Assembly (NCBI RefSeq): GCF_040111675.1
Contig: NZ_CP157794.1
Location: 2,005,501-2,069,500, forward strand
Source of the DNA: Salinarimonas sp.
GTDB taxonomy: Bacteria; Pseudomonadota; Alphaproteobacteria; Rhizobiales; Beijerinckiaceae
Length of the DNA: 64,000 bases
Direction of reading: 5' to 3'
The translations under genes were made by a program, and so were the position numbers. The notes under the pieces were generated by a model that ran no database searches, had not been told where the DNA came from, and saw only the letters and a program-made list of their open reading frames with translations. This document shows positions 17,439 to 26,993 of the stretch, in pieces (the stretch's first letter is position 1; the number at the start of each line of letters is the position of its first letter).

Positions 17439-18382
17439 TCGCGCGTCTCGCCTCCCTTCCCGTCCTGTGCGGCGCGTTCGTCGTCCTGTGGAGCTCCGGC
17501 TTCGTGGGCGCGAAGTACGGGCTCGGCCATTCGGGCGCCTTCACGCTCCTGTTCTGGCGCTACGTGCTGGTCGCGGCCGTCCTCGCCGGGTTGGTGACCC
17601 TGATGGGCCAGTGGCGGCGCTTGCCGCCACGCGTCCTGGCGCGGCACGCCGTCGTCGGCGTCCTGGCGCATGCAGGCTGGCTCGCAGCCGTGCTCGGCGC
17701 CATCGATCTCGGCCTCTCGGCCGGGCTCGCCGCCTTCATCACGGCGCTGCAGCCGATGATGACCGGCGCGCTCTCCGCGCGCATGACCGGCGAGCCGGTG
17801 ACCCGCCGCGAATGGTCGGGGCTCGTCCTCGGGCTGATCGCCGTCGCCGTCGTCATCGGCGACGGAATCTCGCTCGGCGGCGCGCCGCTCGCCTACGCCT
17901 TGCCGTTCCTGGCGGTCGCCGCGATCACGGTCGCGACCTTGATCGACCGGAGCGCCAATCTCGGCGAGCAGCCTCCGGCCCCGCTGATGCTCGTGACGTT
18001 CTGGCACTGCGTCGCCTCGCTCCTCGTGCTCGCGCCCTTGGCGATCGGGCTGGAAGGCCTCGCGGCGGAGGTCACGGCCGGTTTCGTCTTCTCGGTGGTC
18101 TGGCTGGCGCTCGTGGTCTCGCTCGCAGCCTTCGGCCTCATGTTCGTGCTGTTGCGTCGGATCTCGGCCTCGCGAGTGGCGAGCCTCACCTACCTGTCGC
18201 CTCCGGTGACCATGGTGATGGCCTGGCTCGTCTTCGGGGAGACGGTCACGGTGGCGGGCGTCGTCGGGCTCGTCGTCGCGGCGCTCGCCGTCTGGCTGGC
18301 CGCCGCCCCGGGGGCGCCCGCCGCCGAGGCGATCGAGCCGGAGCCGCTCATCGCGGAGGCCGCCGCTCCGCCGCGGGCTTGA
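17435..18382 (+). CDS. DMT-superfamily (EamA) transporter
   Basis: 315 residues with about ten membrane segments and two EamA repeats: the first begins CGAFVVLWSSGFVGAKYGL, the second ends with YLSPPVTMVMAWLVFGE, the usual EamA signature. The ATG overlaps the dioxygenase stop (ATGA), so the two are translated together and share the LysR box upstream. Members export amino acids or related metabolites across the inner membrane; the cargo is unknown. The C-terminal end reads through the last 35 bases of the convergent LacI gene. Confidence 0.9.
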   Translation: MIARLASLPVLCGAFVVLWSSGFVGAKYGLGHSGAFTLLFWRYVLVAAVLAGLVTLMGQWRRLPPRVLARHAVVGVLAHAGWLAAVLGAIDLGLSAGLAAFITALQPMMTGALSARMTGEPVTRREWSGLVLGLIAVAVVIGDGISLGGAPLAYALPFLAVAAITVATLIDRSANLGEQPPAPLMLVTFWHCVASLLVLAPLAIGLEGLAAEVTAGFVFSVVWLALVVSLAAFGLMFVLLRRISASRVASLTYLSPPVTMVMAWLVFGETVTVAGVVGLVVAALAVWLAAAPGAPAAEAIEPEPLIAEAAAPPRA

Positions 18383-19442
18383 CGCGCACGCCCGTGGGCC
18401 GCGAGCGGGCCCGCGGGCCCTCCCGCGACTCCGGCCGCGCGATCGAGCCGCGGAACACGACGTCCACCGGCCAGACCTCCTGCAGCCGCTCGGGCGGCGT
18501 GCCCGAGATGCGCTCGATCAGCATCTCGCCGAGCCGATAGCCCGCCTGGCGGATCGGCGAGAGCATGGTGGCGAGCGGCGGGTCGAAGGTCTCGGCCTTG
18601 AGGAAGGGCAGGGCGTCGTCGTGGGCGATGACCGAGACGTCCCGCCCGATCGTCAGGCCGAGGTCGCGTGCGGCGCGATAGACGCCGAGTGCCAGCAGCA
18701 CGCTCGAGACCACGAAGGCGGTGGGGCGATTGGGCTCCTCGAGCAGGGCGCGGGCGGCGCGATAGCCGCTCTCCTCCGTCATCGGCGCGTTGCGCACGCG
18801 GTCCGGGCCCGGCGCGAGCCCGCACGCGGAGAGCGCCGCCCGGAAGCCGCGCTCGCGGTCCTGGGCGAAGGTCAGCGCCGCATCCCCGTTGAGCAGCGCG
18901 ATGTCGGTATGGCCGAGATCGAGCAGCAGCGCCGTCGCCTTTCGGAACCCCCCCTCGTTGTCGATGTCGAGAAAGGCGTAGGGTTCGCTCGCATCGGTGC
19001 GCCCGTGCACGATGAAGGGCGCGCCGCGCGCGGTCAGCTCGGCGATGCGCGGGTCCTCGAGGACGGGCGAGGAGAGGACGAAGCCGTCGACGCGCCCCGC
19101 GGCCGCGAGGCGGCGATAGGTCTCGAGCTCCTCCTCGACCGGCGTCGCACGCAGCGACAGCTCCATCTCCGTGCGGGCGATCATCTCGGCGAGGCCGGCG
19201 AGCAGCTCGAAGAAATGCGGGTCGACGAGGAGGTTTCGGTCGATGGGAAAGAGGATCGCGACCGTGCCGGCGCGCCCGGTGGCGAGCCGGCGCGCCGCCG
19301 GGTTGGGGCGGTAATTGAAGCGCCGCGCGGCCTCCAGCACCTGCCGGCGCGTGGCCTCCGCGACGTCTGGATAGCCGTTGAGCGCGCGCGAGACCGTGGT
19401 CTGCGACAAGCCCAGATGTGCGGCCAATTCCTTGAGATTCAT
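18348..19442 (-). CDS. LacI-family transcriptional regulator (AglR/ThuR-like)
   Basis: 364 residues. The LacI helix-turn-helix begins at the start: LKELAAHLGLSQTTVSRALNGYP (core about residues 3-24, with the hinge following near 50-60, ARRLATG). A periplasmic-binding-like sensor domain follows (VAILFPID, ending VIAHDDALPFL and the RQAGYRLGEMLIERI block). It is divergent from the sugar ABC importer, and two copies of one palindrome sit at its own promoter and at the importer promoter, so it most likely represses both until the sugar is present. The C-terminal tail is basic and Pro/Arg-rich. Confidence 0.93.
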   Translation of the reverse strand: MNLKELAAHLGLSQTTVSRALNGYPDVAEATRRQVLEAARRFNYRPNPAARRLATGRAGTVAILFPIDRNLLVDPHFFELLAGLAEMIARTEMELSLRATPVEEELETYRRLAAAGRVDGFVLSSPVLEDPRIAELTARGAPFIVHGRTDASEPYAFLDIDNEGGFRKATALLLDLGHTDIALLNGDAALTFAQDRERGFRAALSACGLAPGPDRVRNAPMTEESGYRAARALLEEPNRPTAFVVSSVLLALGVYRAARDLGLTIGRDVSVIAHDDALPFLKAETFDPPLATMLSPIRQAGYRLGEMLIERISGTPPERLQEVWPVDVVFRGSIARPESREGPRARSRPTGVRVKPAAERRPPR

Positions 19443-19451
19443 CGACCTCGC

Positions 19452-19465
19452 CCAAAGCGCTTTGG
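19452..19465. promoter_or_regulatory. LacI-type operator O1, next to the regulator start
   Basis: The perfect 14-base palindrome CCAAAGCGCTTTGG lies 9 bases upstream of the LacI ATG and just downstream of its predicted -10 box, the position for autorepression. The same sequence with matching flanks recurs at 19597-19610. Confidence 0.8.
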
Positions 19466-19471
19466 AAGGGC

Positions 19472-19500
19472 ATTTTGAGGGGCTTTACAGTAACATGCAA
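19472..19500 (-). promoter_or_regulatory. promoter of the LacI regulator gene
   Basis: On the minus strand TTGCAT (complement of 19495-19500) and CAAAAT (complement of 19472-19477) are 17 bases apart. The predicted transcription start falls at the edge of operator O1. Confidence 0.5.
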
Positions 19501-19562
19501 GGTGTGCTGTTCTATCGAGATGCATTGTTGCGGCGCACAAAAGAAATTGCTGCGCTGCTTCC

Positions 19563-19591
19563 TTGACAGAATGCTCATACCCGTTCTACCT
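19563..19591 (+). promoter_or_regulatory. promoter of the sugar ABC importer operon
   Basis: A perfect -35 TTGACA (19563-19568), 17-base spacer, and a weak -10 CTACCT (19586-19591). The expected start near 19598 coincides with operator O2. A leader of about 190 bases runs to the first ATG at 19799, preceded by GGGAGGGAGA; no riboswitch was recognised in it. Confidence 0.6.
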
Positions 19592-19596
19592 CTTTC

Positions 19597-19610
19597 CCAA
19601 AGCGCTTTGG
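19597..19610. promoter_or_regulatory. LacI-type operator O2 at the importer promoter
   Basis: A second perfect CCAAAGCGCTTTGG, with the same preceding C and following AAGGGCA as O1. It covers the predicted +1 of the importer operon, so bound repressor would block initiation. The two operators are 145 bases apart centre to centre, which would also allow looping. Confidence 0.8.
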
Positions 19611-19798
19611 AAGGGCAACGGGCGCTGGGCCGCCGTCGCCCCTCGAGGGCCTTCGGTGGTCGACGCCGTCGTCGCCGACCGGACGGGCGCTTCGAAGACT
19701 TTGCATATGTGATTTCGGGCGACGCCCGGCATTTCAGGAAGTGGACATCCAGGCGGCGGGCGAATCGACCCGGCCGCGAAAACGGGAGGGAGACAGGC

Positions 19799-21076
<1,278 letters not shown>

Positions 21077-21123
21077 GCCGCGCGTCGCGCCTCGCTCCCG
21101 CCCGGAGCGTGACCGAAGCCAAT

Positions 21124-21156
21124 GCGCCGCCCGGAGCCCTCCGGCCCGGGCGGCGC
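21124..21156 (+). terminator. intercistronic stem-loop between binding protein and permease genes
   Basis: An 11-bp perfect stem, GCGCCGCCCGG (21124-21134) and CCGGGCGGCGC (21146-21156), with an 11-base loop. It lies in the 175-base gap after the binding-protein stop. Such structures after malE-like genes protect the upstream message and attenuate readthrough, giving more binding protein than permease. Confidence 0.6.
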
Positions 21157-21251
21157 GTTCCCCTCGCGTCCCAGTGCGTCGTCGCGTGCCCGAAAGACCA
21201 TAGCCGGCTCAGGGGCTCGGCGGCGGGGGGAGACACGGAGAGGTCCGTCTC

Positions 21252-22184
21252 ATGGCGATGCCCGCCAAGTCCTCGGAGCTGACCCGCGCGCGCGTGCGCT
21301 CGGCTTGGCTCTTCCTGTCGCCGATGCTCGTGGTCCTGGCGCTGATCGCCGGATGGCCCCTGCTCCGGACGATCTATTTCAGCTTCACCGACGCCAGCCT
21401 GTCGAGCATCTCGGACTACCAGTTCATCGGCTTCGCCAACTTCCTCGAATATTACGAGGGCGAGTGGTACGGCGTCATCGCCGATCCAGACTGGTGGCGG
21501 GCCGTCTACAACACGCTCTGGTTCACCGTGATGTCGGTCTCGCTCGAGCTCGTGCTCGGCATGATCATCGCGCTGACGCTCAACGCCGCCTTCCCCGGCC
21601 GCGGCATGCTCCGGGCCGCGATCCTCATCCCCTGGGCGATCCCGACCATCGTCTCGGCGCAGATGTGGGGCTGGATGCTGCACGACCAGTTCGGCGTCCT
21701 CAACGAGATCCTGATGACCTTCGGGATCATCTCCTCGCCCGTCGCCTGGACCGCCTCGCCGGACACCGCGCTCTGGGCGGTGGTCATGGTCGACGTGTGG
21801 AAGACGACCCCGTTCATGGCGCTCCTCATCCTCGCCGCGCTGCAGATGCTGCCTTCCGACTGCTACGAGGCGGCGCGGGTCGACGGCATCAACCCGGTCA
21901 AGGTCTTCTTCAAGGTTACCCTGCCGCTCATCCGCCCGGCGCTGATGGTGGCGATCATCTTCCGCGCGCTCGACGCGCTGCGCATCTTCGACCTGATCTA
22001 CGTCCTGACCTCCAACTCGCGCGACACGATGTCGATGTCGGTCTACGCCCGCCAGCAGCTCGTCGACTTCCAGGACGTCGGCTACGGCTCCGCCGCCTCG
22101 ACGCTGCTCTTCCTCATCATCGCCATCCTGGTGATCATCACGCTGACCGCCGGCCGCGTCCGGCTCGGGGAGGACGCCCGATGA
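21252..22184 (+). CDS. sugar ABC transporter permease (MalF-like)
   Basis: 310 residues, six membrane segments beginning AWLFLSPMLVVLALIAGWP (residues about 17-35). The EAA loop is YEAARVDGINPVKVFFKVTLP (about 206-226), the contact site for the ATPase. The start ATG follows GGAGAGG; an ATG two codons later is an alternative. It overlaps the next permease gene by ATGA. With the second permease it forms the inner-membrane channel of the importer. Confidence 0.93.
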   Translation: MAMPAKSSELTRARVRSAWLFLSPMLVVLALIAGWPLLRTIYFSFTDASLSSISDYQFIGFANFLEYYEGEWYGVIADPDWWRAVYNTLWFTVMSVSLELVLGMIIALTLNAAFPGRGMLRAAILIPWAIPTIVSAQMWGWMLHDQFGVLNEILMTFGIISSPVAWTASPDTALWAVVMVDVWKTTPFMALLILAALQMLPSDCYEAARVDGINPVKVFFKVTLPLIRPALMVAIIFRALDALRIFDLIYVLTSNSRDTMSMSVYARQQLVDFQDVGYGSAASTLLFLIIAILVIITLTAGRVRLGEDAR

Positions 22185-23011
22185 GAACGCCCGTCTACGC
22201 CAAGGTGGCCTTCTGGGCCCTGATCGTGGCGATCGTGATCTTCTCGATCTTCCCGTTCTACTACGCGATCATCTCGAGCTTCCGCTCCGGATCGGCGCTG
22301 TTCTCAACCGCCGTGTGGCCGGACGCGGTCGACATCGCGAACTACGTCTCGGTCTTCACCGGCCAGCCCTTCGGGCGCAACATCCTCAACTCGATCGTGG
22401 TGGCGGTCTCGGTCGTGGCGTTGTCGCTCTTCCTCGGAGTCACCGCCGCCTACGCGCTCGGCCGCGTCACCTTCCGGGGGAGGGGGCTCCTGCTCCTCAC
22501 CATCCTGTCGGTGTCGATGTTCCCGCAGGTGGCGGTGCTGTCGGGCATGTTCGAGCTGATCCGGGCACTGAACATCTACAACACGCTCTGGGGCCTGATC
22601 CTCTCCAACATGATCCTGACGCTGCCCTTCACGGTGTGGGTGCTCACCACCTTCATGCGGGAGCTGCCCAAGGAGCTCGAGGAGGCCGCCTTCGTCGACG
22701 GGGCCTCGCCCTGGATCGTGGTGCGGCGCATCTTCCTGCCGCTGATGTGGCCCGCCATGGTGACGACGGGGCTCCTCGCCTTCATCGCGGCCTGGAACGA
22801 GTTCCTGTTCGCGCTCACCTTCACGCTCTCGTCCGAGCAGCGCACGGTGCCCGTCGCCATCGCGCTCCTCTCCGGCGCGACGCAGTTCGAGCTGCCCTGG
22901 GGCAACATCATGGCCGCGTCCGTGATCGTGACGGTGCCCGTCGTCATCCTGGTGCTGATCTTCCAGCGCCGCATCGTCTCCGGCCTCACCGCCGGCGCCG
23001 TGAAGGGCTGA
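22181..23011 (+). CDS. sugar ABC transporter permease (MalG-like)
   Basis: 276 residues with six membrane segments from KVAFWALIVAIVIFSIFPF onward. The EAA loop is LEEAAFVDGASPWIVVRRIFLP (about residues 165-186), and WNEFLFALTFT is typical of MalG-type subunits. Its ATG overlaps the upstream permease stop (ATGA), which fits equal production of the two channel halves. Confidence 0.93.
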   Translation: MRTPVYAKVAFWALIVAIVIFSIFPFYYAIISSFRSGSALFSTAVWPDAVDIANYVSVFTGQPFGRNILNSIVVAVSVVALSLFLGVTAAYALGRVTFRGRGLLLLTILSVSMFPQVAVLSGMFELIRALNIYNTLWGLILSNMILTLPFTVWVLTTFMRELPKELEEAAFVDGASPWIVVRRIFLPLMWPAMVTTGLLAFIAAWNEFLFALTFTLSSEQRTVPVAIALLSGATQFELPWGNIMAASVIVTVPVVILVLIFQRRIVSGLTAGAVKG

Positions 23012-23106
23012 AGCGCCCGTCGAGCAGGGGGCGCGGCGCCCGCGCCCTCCATTCCGACATTGATTGAGGCGCGCGCGCCGCGCCGACGAGCGGAGGAGAC
23101 CCGGCG

Positions 23107-24210
<1,104 letters not shown>

Positions 24211-24228
24211 CGCGCGCGCCGCTGCGGC

Positions 24229-24981
24229 TCAGGTCCCGCGCTTGGGCCCGTAGGGCGGGCGCGGGATCGCCATGTGGGCCGCCCGCAAGGCCGCCGACCA
24301 GCGCTCGCGCAGGTCGTGGAAATAGGGCTCGCCGGCGTCGATCCGGTGCAGCACCTCCGGCTCCAGCGCGTCCCGGCGCAGCACCATGACGTCGATGGGC
24401 AGCCCGACGCCGATATTCGAGCGCATGGTCGAGTCCATCGAGATCAGCCCGATCTTCAGCGCGTCGTAGAGATCGCCCTCGTAGCGTACCGCGCGATCGA
24501 GGATGGGCTTGCCGTATTTGTGCTCGCCGATCTGCAGGAACGGCGCGTCCTGCCCGCATTCGATGAAGTTGCCGGCGGCGTAGATCATGTAGAGCCGCAT
24601 GCTCCCGCCGCGGACCTGCCCGCCGAACAGGAACGAGACGTCGAAGGTGACGCCCGCCGCCGCGAGCGCCTCCCCGTGAACGGCGCGCACCTCGCGGATG
24701 GCGCGCCCGACGAGCTCGGCCGCCTTGAACAGGGTCGGCTGGTCCTCGAGCCGCGCGATCGCGCCGGTCTCGGGGTCCTCCAGCCCCTCGTCGAGGAGGC
24801 TCACCACCGTCTGGGAGACGGAGAGGTTCCCCGCGCTGGCGAGCGCCATCACGCTCTCGCCGGGGCGGCGGTAGACGGTGAGCTTGCGGAAGGTCGAGAC
24901 GTTGTCGAGGCCCGCGTTGGTGCGCGTGTCCGCGATCATCACGAGGCCCTGCTCGACGAGGAGGCCGACGCAATAGGTCAT
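24229..24981 (-). CDS. Anbu proteasome-like peptidase
   Basis: 250 residues, the normal Anbu (ancestral beta-subunit) length. After removal of Met the chain would start with Thr, the catalytic nucleophile of proteasome-fold hydrolases; ADTRTNAG supplies the matching Asp (17 in processed numbering) and FRKLTV the Lys (32). LASAGNLSVSQ and the DSTMRSNIGVG region are also family landmarks. Anbu is related to HslV and 20S beta subunits and forms a helical or open-ring assembly in published work; its substrates are unknown. It is the last gene of a four-gene operon with transglutaminase, alpha-E and ATP-grasp proteins, the set repeatedly found beside Anbu. Confidence 0.9.
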   Translation of the reverse strand: MTYCVGLLVEQGLVMIADTRTNAGLDNVSTFRKLTVYRRPGESVMALASAGNLSVSQTVVSLLDEGLEDPETGAIARLEDQPTLFKAAELVGRAIREVRAVHGEALAAAGVTFDVSFLFGGQVRGGSMRLYMIYAAGNFIECGQDAPFLQIGEHKYGKPILDRAVRYEGDLYDALKIGLISMDSTMRSNIGVGLPIDVMVLRRDALEPEVLHRIDAGEPYFHDLRERWSAALRAAHMAIPRPPYGPKRGT

Positions 24982-25032
24982 GGCGAGTGGGTCCGGGTCG
25001 GGCCGCGCCGGGCGGCGTTGCGGGGAGACGCG

Positions 25033-25974
25033 TCAGGATTGGGACTGGGAGTGGCTCTGCCCCGAGCCGGAGCCGGAAGCGGGCTCGCGATCCGGCGCAC
25101 CGCCGCGGGCGTCGGTGACGCTGAGGCGCACGGAAAGCGCTTCGGCGCCGCCGCCGTAGCGCGCGCCGCGCACCGGCGCGCAGCCCGGCGCGTCGAGGCC
25201 GATCGCGACCCGCAGGTAGGCCGGGCCGGCGCAGACCCCGCGCGAGGGGTCGAACGCCACCCAGCCGAGCCCGGCCGCCTTGGCCTCCGCCCAGGCATGC
25301 ACATGGCCGCGCGCGCCCTCGCCCCCGCCCTGGCCCTCGGGCTCACCACCGGCGTCCCCTCCGCTGTCGTCCGCGTCCTCGTCGGTGGCGTAGAGATAGC
25401 CCGAGACGTTGCGGGCGGGAATGCCCAAGTGGCGCGCCGCCGCGACGAAGGCGTGGGCGATGTCCTGCGGCAGGCCGCGCCCGCGGGCGAAGGCCTCCGC
25501 GCCGCCCACCGCCGTGTCCGCCGGGCCGCGCTCCATCGCGAGCCGCTCGTGCAGCGCCGTGCCGAGCGCGTGCAGCGCAGCCAGCGGATCGGAGGACGCG
25601 GCCGCGCCCGCATGCTCCTCCGCGAAGGCGATCAGCGCATCCGAGGGCGCCGTCATCGGCGTCGTGCGCAGGAAGTAGAGCTCCGGCGCTCGCTCCACGG
25701 CGCCGCGCACGACGCCGTGCGTCTCGTCGGTCTCCACCTCGCCGACGACGCGGATCGTCAGCTCGTCGCCCGCGGTCTCCGCCGCGAAGCGATGCACGAT
25801 GTTGCCGAGCGCGTCCTCGCCCTGGCGCAGCGCGCCGTCGAGCGAGGGCTCGATGCGCCAGCGCAAGACGTGCTGGCCCATATGCGCGCGGGGCGTCAGG
25901 CGAAGCACCTGGATCAGGCCCTTCGCCGGCTCCTCGTAGGTATAGGTCGTCTCGTGCTCGATCCGGATGCGCAT
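25033..25974 (-). CDS. transglutaminase-like protein lacking the catalytic cysteine
   Basis: 313 residues. An N-terminal Bact_transglu_N part (about 1-105, IEHETTYTYEEPAKG and LRLTPR) precedes the transglutaminase core. In active members the nucleophile lies in a GVCQD motif; here it reads GLPQD with Pro169 (CCG at 25468-25470) in place of Cys. His226 in VHAWAE and Asp242 in FDPSRG of the triad remain. An acidic Gly-rich insert (about 197-222) and a Ser/Gly/Gln tail (from about 298) are unusual. It is probably a binding or scaffold protein rather than an enzyme. It sits 51 bases upstream of the Anbu gene in the same operon. Confidence 0.85.
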   Translation of the reverse strand: MRIRIEHETTYTYEEPAKGLIQVLRLTPRAHMGQHVLRWRIEPSLDGALRQGEDALGNIVHRFAAETAGDELTIRVVGEVETDETHGVVRGAVERAPELYFLRTTPMTAPSDALIAFAEEHAGAAASSDPLAALHALGTALHERLAMERGPADTAVGGAEAFARGRGLPQDIAHAFVAAARHLGIPARNVSGYLYATDEDADDSGGDAGGEPEGQGGGEGARGHVHAWAEAKAAGLGWVAFDPSRGVCAGPAYLRVAIGLDAPGCAPVRGARYGGGAEALSVRLSVTDARGGAPDREPASGSGSGQSHSQSQS

Positions 25975-26002
25975 CGGGCGCGCCTCCCCCCGTCGCCCGG
26001 CC

Positions 26003-26941
26003 TCAGGTGAGGTACTGGTCCGCGATGGCGGCGCCGAGCTTGTTGTTGTCGATGATGAATTCCGTGACCCATTCGTGCAGCCCGCGCCCGAACACCTCCT
26101 CGATCCGCATCGCGGAGAGCCGGGCGGCGCAGTCGCTGGCGTGGCGTTGCGCGGGCCCGCGCCGTCCGTAGAGATCGGCGATGAGGTCGAGATGGCGCAC
26201 CAGGCTCTCGTAGCAGCAGGCGAGCGAGCGCGGCATCTGGCGATTGAGGATCAGGAGGTCGGCCACCAGCCACGGCTTCACGCTCTCGCGGTAGACCCAA
26301 TGGTAGGCCGTGTGGGCCTGGACCTCGCGCAGGATCGTGGTCCACTGGAAATAGTCCAGCGAGCCGCCCACCCGCTCCGTCGGCGGCAGCAGCACGTGAT
26401 ACTTCACGTCGAGGATGCGCGCCGTGTTGTCCGCCCGCTCGATCGAGACGCCGAGCCTCGTGAAGTAATAGGCGTCGTTGCGCAGCATCGTGCGGTAGGC
26501 CGAGCCGTCGAACTCCAGCGAGACGCCCTTCACCCATTCCAGGAAGCGGGCGAAGTCCTCCCGGCTCATGTCGGCGTTGCGGCGCTTGGCGAGCTCGAGC
26601 CAGGCGCCGTTGATCGTCTCCCACATCTCCAGCGTCAGCGCCGTGCGCACCGAGCGCGCGTTGGTGCGCGCCCGCTCCAGGCACGAGCGGATCGAGGAGG
26701 GATTGTGCGGCGAGAAGGCGAGGAAGTCGCGCACCGTATCCTCGGTGACGGCGCCGTAATGCTGCCGGAAGATCTCCGCCGAGCCCGCCGCCTCGAGCGC
26801 GCTCTCCCATTCGTTGCGCTCCCCGTAGCTCGTCGGCAGCGCGGCCAGGCGCACCGTGGCGTCGAGGATGCGGGCGACGAAATCCGCGCGCTCGGTGTAG
26901 CGGAAGAGCCAGAACAGGCTGTTGGCGGTGCGTGAGAGCAT
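26003..26941 (-). CDS. alpha-E domain protein of the Anbu cluster
   Basis: 312 residues, mostly helical, starting MLSRTANSLFWLFRYTERAD, the usual beginning of alpha-E proteins (canonical form W.gRy.ERae). SIERADNTARILDVKYHVLLP near residue 160 is the second family block. The function is unknown; comparative work placed this family with ATP-grasp and transglutaminase partners in predicted peptide-modifying systems. Gaps of 52 and 28 bases to its neighbours indicate one transcript. Confidence 0.9.
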   Translation of the reverse strand: MLSRTANSLFWLFRYTERADFVARILDATVRLAALPTSYGERNEWESALEAAGSAEIFRQHYGAVTEDTVRDFLAFSPHNPSSIRSCLERARTNARSVRTALTLEMWETINGAWLELAKRRNADMSREDFARFLEWVKGVSLEFDGSAYRTMLRNDAYYFTRLGVSIERADNTARILDVKYHVLLPPTERVGGSLDYFQWTTILREVQAHTAYHWVYRESVKPWLVADLLILNRQMPRSLACCYESLVRHLDLIADLYGRRGPAQRHASDCAARLSAMRIEEVFGRGLHEWVTEFIIDNNKLGAAIADQYLT

Positions 26942-26993
26942 GGCCTCGTTCGTCCGTGGTGACGCGGATACGCGGGGGAAGGCGCCCGACGGC

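Noticed and set aside
19378..19566. Small plus-strand frame of 62 codons across the LacI start
   Set aside because: Overlaps the regulator N-terminus and its promoter; no ribosome-binding site.
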